The notes beneath the pieces were generated by a model that was not told where the DNA came from, did not search any database, and saw only the letters and a list, made by a program, of their open reading frames with translations. A DNA stretch of 10,381 bases from Candidatus Pacearchaeota archaeon (GTDB lineage: Archaea > Nanobdellota > Nanobdellia > Pacearchaeales > GW2011-AR1), in NCBI GenBank assembly GCA_016176815.1, contig JACOWL010000032.1, positions 1 through 10,381 of the forward strand. Reading direction: 5' to 3'. The position numbers were made by a program, and so were the translations under genes. Below are positions 5,621 through 10,381 of this stretch, one piece after another. Position 1 is the stretch's first letter; each line of letters opens with the position of its first letter.

Positions 5621-6072
5621 TTTTTGATTTCTTCCTTTGGTTTATTTTGTTCCGGGAAAATTTTTTCTAAATGTTCTTTCCCTTCCTTAAGAATTTTCAA
5701 ATTAATCTGGACAGTGTCCTGACTTATCACTTTTCCGCGGACGGTTTTTCTTAATCTCAAACCTTTCGGAGTATAGCTTGAACGCTTTTTTTTGCCTTCG
5801 CGCTTTGAACGTTTTTTCATCCCTTTTTCATAACTTAATAAAACGCCTTTTAAGCCGGTTCCGGGAACAGATTCCAGCGACGTAAATCCTGCCTTGTCGC
5901 TTGCGCCGGAAATTTCAAATTCATAATCTTCAAGAGATTTTAATTCAGAATTTAAATCAAGGTCTTTTCCCAAGATTTTTTGGCGAAGCTCTTTTCCTTC
6001 CATGCTTTTAGCTTCTGTTTCTAATTTATAGGTTTTTCCGTTTTTTGTTCCGATATTTATTTTGAATACCAT
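5617..6072 (-). CDS. rps6e: small ribosomal subunit protein eS6
   Basis: This 151-aa protein is of the archaeal/eukaryotic S6e family, a 30S-subunit component that binds rRNA. Diagnostic segments are the MVFKINIGTKNGKTYKLE opening, the ISGASDKAGFTSLESVPG segment (family GxSDKxGFPM region), GLKGVLLSYEKGMKKRSKREGKKKR and LRLRKTVRGKVISQDTVQINLKI. In place of the common GFPM the protein reads GFTS. Archaeal members are usually about 125-135 residues; this one adds a Lys/Glu-rich tail (KEHLEKIFPEQNKPKEEIKK). The start is fixed by a TATA-like box 25.5 bp upstream, predicting a leaderless mRNA. A 72-aa unknown ORF overlaps its stop by four bases. The polymerase-like gene diverges from it 81 bp away. 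Confidence 0.95.
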   Translation of the reverse strand: MVFKINIGTKNGKTYKLETEAKSMEGKELRQKILGKDLDLNSELKSLEDYEFEISGASDKAGFTSLESVPGTGLKGVLLSYEKGMKKRSKREGKKKRSSYTPKGLRLRKTVRGKVISQDTVQINLKILKEGKEHLEKIFPEQNKPKEEIKK

Positions 6073-6092
6073 AAGAATTAATGTTTTGAGAG

Positions 6093-6102
6093 CTTTTTAA
6101 AG
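6093..6102 (-). promoter_or_regulatory. TATA-like box for eS6
   Basis: CTTTAAAAAG on the minus strand is centred 25.5 bp before the eS6 ATG at 6072, implying transcription starts at the start codon. Confidence 0.6.
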
Positions 6103-6125
6103 ATTGTCCATTAATATAATAATTA

Positions 6126-6133
6126 TTATAAAG
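6126..6133 (+). promoter_or_regulatory. TATA-like box for the polymerase-like gene
   Basis: TTATAAAG is centred 24.5 bp before the ATG at 6154. This spacing favours that start over the earlier ATG at 6144, which is in another frame and stops after nine codons. Confidence 0.6.
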
Positions 6134-6153
6134 CAAGTTTTTTATGGGATTTT

Positions 6154-8610
6154 ATGGGCTTTTGGATAAATAATTTTGCAGAATTTGAGAGAAAGCAAAA
6201 ACGCAAAAATCGCCTGATTTTAAATTTTTCATATATTTCCAGTTCTTCAGAACGCAAAAATGTTAAAGTTTTTGCCGGGCAAAATGCAAAAGTTCCGACA
6301 AAATTTATCAGCCAGGAGATTAGCAAAGAAATTCTTGGCTCTTTTTCCGGAAATAATAGTTTTGGAGATTTAACTATTCAGAAAAAATCAAGAGGAAAAT
6401 TTGAAGTTTTAAATATAGAAATTCCAAATGAGAGAAATCTTTTGAACAAACTTCCTAATTATTTTCAGATAGGAAATTATGACAAATTATTGAGATTTGG
6501 AGGATTTTATCCTGAAAGAAAAGTTATTCTTAACAGCAAACTTGAAAAATTGTTTCAAAATAATCAAGAGATTGAATTAAAAGATTTATCTGGAATAAGT
6601 TTTGGAGATTTTTTAAATGAAAAAGAACTTAACTCTCTTCCGTATATAGTTCTTGATATAGAGAAGCCATTATGGAAAAAAGATTTTGAAAAAAGAGAAC
6701 TTAGATGGAGAAATAATATATTAAAATCTGAGAAAAAATATTTTAAACTTCCTGAAGCAGAGCAGGAAAAACAAAAAAAGAAACATGAGCAAAGGCAGAG
6801 AATTATAAAAAATTTAGAAGATAAATTAACAATTGAGGTTGAGAATGTCGGGAAAATTAAATTGTATGATGAAAATTTTGATTCAGAAGTTTCTTATGTA
6901 GGCGCAATCTGGGGAAAAGGAAAAGAGAAGAAAAAAGAGATGTATGTTATTGACCCTAAAGATGAAATTATTTGCAAGAAGTATAATGGTTTTAAAATTC
7001 TTAAATTTAAAAATGAAAAAGAATTAATTTTGGGATTTTTAGATTCATTGCACAAGAGAAATCCGATTATTTCTTACGGCCATAATCAGGTTTATGATAT
7101 GACTCAATTAAGATTTGCGGCGGAGGATAATAAAATTATTTACGATCCCGCCGTTAAGGAGGTTAAACCGCGAAGAGATTTTGTGAGAAGTTTTTTGCAG
7201 AGACTTAGAGAGGACATGGTTTATCTTGATACTTTGTGGCTCTCAAAAATTTTTTATCCGTATTTAGCTCAAAAAAGATTTAATACCAGCCATAAATTAG
7301 CAAGTGTTGCGCAGTTTCTCGATATTGATTTTACTAAATCGCAAACTCATGAAGAATTAAGAATTACTGAGCTTAAAAGATTAGTCGGAGAAACAAAAGA
7401 AATTAGAAAAAAAGCGATTGATGAGATGTTATTTTATTCGTGCGGAGATTTAGATGTCACTCAAAACATAGTTGATAGAATTAATTTCCTGCCTTTGCTC
7501 GTAAAAATGAAAAATATTTTGCCTTTTTCCACTTTAAGCGAGATTGCTTTTTCAACAAATTCTATGAATAAACTTCATGAATTTAATCATTTTAAGGAAA
7601 ATGGAAATCTTCCATATTATGGCTATGCGTCAAAAGAAAGACAGGACAAACTGCAAATTTTTAAAAAAAGATTTGTCGGAATAAAAAATGAATTATTGGG
7701 TTGGGCTAAATTTAAAAAAGCAGATAAAGGAGAGTACGAAAATGTTCAGGAGTTTTATCTGCCGTTGGAAGATTGGACTAAAGATATTGCGTTTAAAATA
7801 AATCCCGAATTAGAAAAAGCGTATAATGAAACTAAAAATAATAAATCAGAACATTTTGCTTTTTTGCAATATCTTAAATCGTATATGAAAGAGATTTTTG
7901 CAGATTATTATTTTGTCAGGAGAGATGAAAAAATTTATCAATTTACTAAAAATTTTCTTAAATTAGATAATAATGCTCTTAATGAAAATTTTAATAAAAT
8001 TAAAAATAGTTTTGGCGGGGAAAAACTAAATAAAGTTATTGGCTCATTTAGATATTTAAAAAATCATTTTAGGAGCATTTATTCTTCTTTAGAAGGCAAA
8101 GAGCGGGGAATAATACGGCCTGCTAAGACATCTATTCAGAGAAATCTTTTTGAATCAGAATTTCCTGACATAATGGAAAATGATTCTGACCTTTTTCTTT
8201 TGAAAGAAAATTCAGAGAGCATCAGAAAAAATTTATCTCCCGCAAATGCAAGAAATCTTAATTCTTTCTTGGAAAATTTTGAAACTTTTGAAAATTATTT
8301 AAATTCAAACACAAATGGTTTGTCTGCCAACAATGAGGGTGGCAAGACCAATACAAGGGATTTAATCTATTCATATATTTATTTAAACAGGTTTTCTTCC
8401 GGCAGAAAAAGATTTTTTGGTGTTTATGGAGTTTCTATTGATGAGCTAAATGATAAAATTTCAGAAGGATACAAGAATTTGTTTGAAGAAGCAACCCAAA
8501 AAAATCTGAAGTTTCTTGACAATATCGGCGATTATATTTTTGTTCAGGGAGAGGGAAATTTAGATTCTGCTGTGAAAGTAAGAGATTTGGAGAAGTTTGT
8601 TGTTGAATAG
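6154..8610 (+). CDS. family-B DNA polymerase-like protein: intact 3'-5' exonuclease, degenerate polymerase domain
   Basis: This is an 818-aa protein. Its centre matches the PolB exonuclease domain. Exo I is VLDIEKP (Asp168, Glu170), Exo II is GHNQVYDM (Asn311, Asp315) and Exo III is YSCGD (Tyr428, Asp432). Between Exo II and III comes LDTLWLSKIFYP then SHKLASVAQFLDID, also typical, so proofreading-type nuclease chemistry should be intact. Residues 174-225 insert a very charged, helical segment. After Exo III, SEIAFSTNSMNKLHEFNHFKENGNLP resembles the linker into the palm. The polymerase motifs are not recognisable: no SLYPS and no DTDS. By eye, RKRFFGVYG (751-759) may be a relic of KxxxNSxYG, and NIGDYIFVQG (790-799) a relic of the YGDTDSIFV strand. 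The protein ends 19 residues later, so a normal thumb is missing. Best reading: an inactivated PolB homologue used as an exonuclease or structural partner. Alternative: a highly divergent exonuclease with an unrelated C-terminus. Confidence 0.68.
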   Translation: MGFWINNFAEFERKQKRKNRLILNFSYISSSSERKNVKVFAGQNAKVPTKFISQEISKEILGSFSGNNSFGDLTIQKKSRGKFEVLNIEIPNERNLLNKLPNYFQIGNYDKLLRFGGFYPERKVILNSKLEKLFQNNQEIELKDLSGISFGDFLNEKELNSLPYIVLDIEKPLWKKDFEKRELRWRNNILKSEKKYFKLPEAEQEKQKKKHEQRQRIIKNLEDKLTIEVENVGKIKLYDENFDSEVSYVGAIWGKGKEKKKEMYVIDPKDEIICKKYNGFKILKFKNEKELILGFLDSLHKRNPIISYGHNQVYDMTQLRFAAEDNKIIYDPAVKEVKPRRDFVRSFLQRLREDMVYLDTLWLSKIFYPYLAQKRFNTSHKLASVAQFLDIDFTKSQTHEELRITELKRLVGETKEIRKKAIDEMLFYSCGDLDVTQNIVDRINFLPLLVKMKNILPFSTLSEIAFSTNSMNKLHEFNHFKENGNLPYYGYASKERQDKLQIFKKRFVGIKNELLGWAKFKKADKGEYENVQEFYLPLEDWTKDIAFKINPELEKAYNETKNNKSEHFAFLQYLKSYMKEIFADYYFVRRDEKIYQFTKNFLKLDNNALNENFNKIKNSFGGEKLNKVIGSFRYLKNHFRSIYSSLEGKERGIIRPAKTSIQRNLFESEFPDIMENDSDLFLLKENSESIRKNLSPANARNLNSFLENFETFENYLNSNTNGLSANNEGGKTNTRDLIYSYIYLNRFSSGRKRFFGVYGVSIDELNDKISEGYKNLFEEATQKNLKFLDNIGDYIFVQGEGNLDSAVKVRDLEKFVVE

Positions 8611-8644
8611 ATGTTGGGAATTGTTTTTTCTTTTCCAATTTTCT

Positions 8645-8756
8645 GAATTGCTCGTCGCGAGGCGACTCGGATTTATTTATAAATTAGTCCAGACAGCTTA
8701 ATTAATTTTTATGGGGGTTAATCCAGCTCCTCAAACTTTGCCGACACGACAATCTT
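8645..8756 (-). repeat. 112-bp diverged repeat, copy B, with internal hairpin
   Basis: This is the inverted partner of copy A (247-358). On the minus strand it begins AAGATTGTCGTGTC (8743-8756), carries TTTATAAATAAATCCGAG (8666-8683) and then a hairpin with arms GTCGC/GCGAC around three bases, ending CGAGCAATTC. Three of the five stem pairs differ from copy A, and both partners change together. Read on the plus strand, it starts about 35 bp after the stop of the polymerase-like gene and reads hairpin then ATTTATTTATAAA, like a terminator. It occupies half of the 228-bp convergent gap between that gene and aIF5B (8611-8838). I see no gene in the rest of the gap. Confidence 0.75.
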
Positions 8757-8838
8757 TTTAATTTCTGCGAAACAGGTTTTGCTATAATTTGGAAATATTA
8801 TACATAAAACAACTTAATTATTAATTTTTATTAATGAA

Positions 8839-10381
8839 TCAAGTCCCCCATTCCCCTTCTTTCTTTCTTTTTATCTCGGCAATTTCCTGAAGAGTTTTTA
8901 ATTCAGATACAGAAAGCAAATCCTTGTTTTTTTTAAAATTTCTGAAATGCTGCTCTGAAATATCGCTGTATAAATAATTTTTGTCTTTTAAAACTCTTTC
9001 AAAATTTACTCCCGGAATTGAAATCGCAATTTCCATTCCCTCTCCTGCTTCTTCTATTGATTTTTTTTCTGATTGAATATTTTTTACTCTTCCAATTTTT
9101 TCTCCTTTTTCGTCTATTAATGTTAAGTTCTTTTTTATTTTTCCGGCTTCAACTCTTATTCCAAAAATTGCAGGATTTAAATTTCTAAAAACGAACTGAT
9201 GAAGAATTTTTATTTTAAATAAAGAAGCGAGCTCCATTAAACGCTCTTTTTCAATTTCTTTTGCTTTTTGTTTTCTAAACTCAACAACGTCTTCAATTAA
9301 TTTGTAAATAACGTCATTTGTCAGGACTTTTATTTTTTCTTCTTTAAGCAAAAGACCGGCTTCTTCATCAATAGAAATGTTAAAACCGAGGACAACTGCA
9401 TTGAGTTCATTAATTTCAATATTTGCTTTTGCAGAAATTATATCTGTTTTTTTTATGTTTCCGATTCCTGCTCTTAAAACCGGAATGTTATTTTGCTTTA
9501 ATAAAAATAATAATGCTTCCAAGCTTCCAAGAGAATCCGCTTTTGCAATTATTCCGTGTTTTTCAAGCAATGAATTTACAGATTCAGACAGCTGTTTTGG
9601 TCTGAATTTTGCGCTTAAAGATTCAATTTCTTCCAACACTCTAATTTTTGCAATTAAAGGTTTTCCGTCAATATTTGATAATGCAATTTGGTCTGATTTT
9701 TTAAGCTGTCCGTCGTAAAGAATTGCTTCAGCATAATTCCCGGACCTTTCTTTTTTAATTTCAAGAACTACTCCTTTTGCATCTTCTCCTAATTTTAATT
9801 TACTCGCAAGATATTTTTGGCTTAAACCGCACAGCATCATTATTAATTCAGGAATTCCCTGCTGCGTTCTTGCAGAGCACGGGATTAGCGCGATTTTTTT
9901 TGTAAAATCTGTTATGTTAAAATATAAATCTGAATCAAATCCATAAGAATTTAGAGAGCCAATTAAAGTCATGTATCTTTCATTGAAAGTATTTTGAATG
10001 TTCATTGCCTGCGATTCTATATTTTCTTTTAATCCCATTTTCAAATCTGTTCTCCATCCGGAAATATTGTCTATTTTATTTAACGCAATTAAAAAAGGGG
10101 TTTTGTTGTGTTTTAAAATCTGGATTACTTCTGCTGTCTGCGGTTTTATTCCTTCGTTTATGTCTATAACTAAGACTGCCAAGTCCGCCAAACTTCCTCC
10201 GCGTTTTCTTAAATTTGTAAATGCTGCGTGCCCCGGCGTGTCAATTAATAAAAAACCCGGAATATCTAATTTAATTCCTGAACTTTCAATAAGCGGGCAG
10301 GTTTTTTTAAGCTGTTCTGCAGGATAACTTGTGAAAGAAATTTTTTGCGTTATTCCGCCTTTTTCAGTTTCCTGAACAGAG
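8839..10381 (-). CDS. infB: translation initiation factor aIF5B (IF2-like), 5' end outside the window
   Basis: This is the archaeal aIF5B GTPase, which promotes ribosomal subunit joining. 513 codons are visible up to the TGA at 8839-8841. The frame is open to the right edge, so the first roughly 80 residues, including G1, are missing. The TTG near 10191 is an internal leucine codon, not the start. Seen in order: GGITQKISF (switch 1 region); DTPGHAAFTNLRKRGGSLADLAVLVIDINEG (G3 and switch 2); NKIDNISGW (G4); SAR (G5 region); AKGVVLEIKKERSGNYAEAILYDGQLKKSDQ (domain II); SLGSLEALLFLLKQ; and IFGIRVEAGKIKK (domain IV). No intein or bacterial-type N-terminal extension is visible. It converges on the polymerase-like gene. 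Confidence 0.96.
   Translation of the reverse strand, partial: SVQETEKGGITQKISFTSYPAEQLKKTCPLIESSGIKLDIPGFLLIDTPGHAAFTNLRKRGGSLADLAVLVIDINEGIKPQTAEVIQILKHNKTPFLIALNKIDNISGWRTDLKMGLKENIESQAMNIQNTFNERYMTLIGSLNSYGFDSDLYFNITDFTKKIALIPCSARTQQGIPELIMMLCGLSQKYLASKLKLGEDAKGVVLEIKKERSGNYAEAILYDGQLKKSDQIALSNIDGKPLIAKIRVLEEIESLSAKFRPKQLSESVNSLLEKHGIIAKADSLGSLEALLFLLKQNNIPVLRAGIGNIKKTDIISAKANIEINELNAVVLGFNISIDEEAGLLLKEEKIKVLTNDVIYKLIEDVVEFRKQKAKEIEKERLMELASLFKIKILHQFVFRNLNPAIFGIRVEAGKIKKNLTLIDEKGEKIGRVKNIQSEKKSIEEAGEGMEIAISIPGVNFERVLKDKNYLYSDISEQHFRNFKKNKDLLSVSELKTLQEIAEIKRKKEGEWGT

Noticed and set aside
7741..7810. Motif A relic (YENVQEFYLPLEDWTKDIAF) suggesting a working polymerase site
   Set aside because: The core SLYPSI is absent and only a possible Asp540 remains. 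It is not enough to claim a catalytic palm.
8071..8107. Alternative polymerase motif B relic (LKNHFRSIYSSLEG) in the polymerase-like protein
   Set aside because: The resemblance to KxxxNSxYGxxG is weaker in order and spacing relative to the putative motif C strand than RKRFFGVYG at residues 751-759.
8435..8638. 67-codon minus-strand ORF overlapping the end of the polymerase-like gene
   Set aside because: It lies antisense to conserved-looking coding sequence, is Gln/Leu-rich and matches nothing. The TATA-like block of copy B is not at a leaderless distance from its ATG.
8696..8790. Possible 3' gene remnant on the minus strand (ends KKIVVSAKFEELD)
   Set aside because: The frame is short, has no start codon and no promoter. 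A similar KIVVS peptide in copy A follows from the shared DNA repeat rather than independent evidence of coding.
1..10381. CRISPR array, tRNA or rRNA gene, insertion sequence
   Set aside because: I found no regularly spaced repeats, no cloverleaf with a TTCGAATC-type T-loop, no rRNA signature and no transposase-like protein.

Overview
The window looks archaeal. It carries genes for archaeal/eukaryotic-type translation proteins: the gamma subunit of initiation factor 2 (aIF2-gamma), ribosomal protein eS6 and the universal factor aIF5B. It is very A+T-rich and densely packed. Most genes have a TATA-like box centred about 24-27 bp upstream of the start codon, which implies leaderless mRNAs. Compact size, a reduced aIF2-gamma and many unrecognised small proteins suggest a DPANN-type lineage (Woesearchaeota/Pacearchaeota-like), but that placement is inference.

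Layout. Positions 1-373 hold a possible 3' gene remnant, a diverged repeat copy and no confident gene. Positions 374-3691 are four minus-strand genes, each with its own TATA-like box. In transcriptional order they are aIF2-gamma (3691-2486), a guanidino-modifying-type enzyme (2426-1452), a Cas4/RecB-like Fe-S nuclease (1420-620) and a 62-residue unknown (562-374). A divergent promoter region (3692-3768) leads rightwards to a small stand-alone GHKL-type ATPase-like protein (3769-4353). Convergent to it is a three-gene minus-strand operon of unknown proteins (5326-4362) with 1-nt spacers; its first gene is only 59 codons. Next come eS6 and a 72-residue unknown joined by a 4-bp overlap (6072-5402). 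A second divergent promoter region (6073-6153) leads to a large gene (6154-8610) for a family-B DNA polymerase-like protein. That protein has an intact 3'-5' exonuclease signature but an eroded, shortened polymerase part. The window ends with the minus-strand aIF5B gene (8839-10381), cut at its 5' end.

Functional reading. aIF2-gamma, eS6 and aIF5B form a loose translation neighbourhood. The nuclease and the polymerase-like exonuclease are DNA-processing candidates. The small operon facing the GHKL-like gene is uncharacterised.

The most unusual structure is a 112-bp element present twice in opposite orientations (247-358 and 8645-8756). Both copies lie just downstream of a gene's stop codon. 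They share long identical blocks around a short hairpin whose arms differ between copies yet remain complementary, which is a covariation signature. A weaker third relative may lie at about 105-155.
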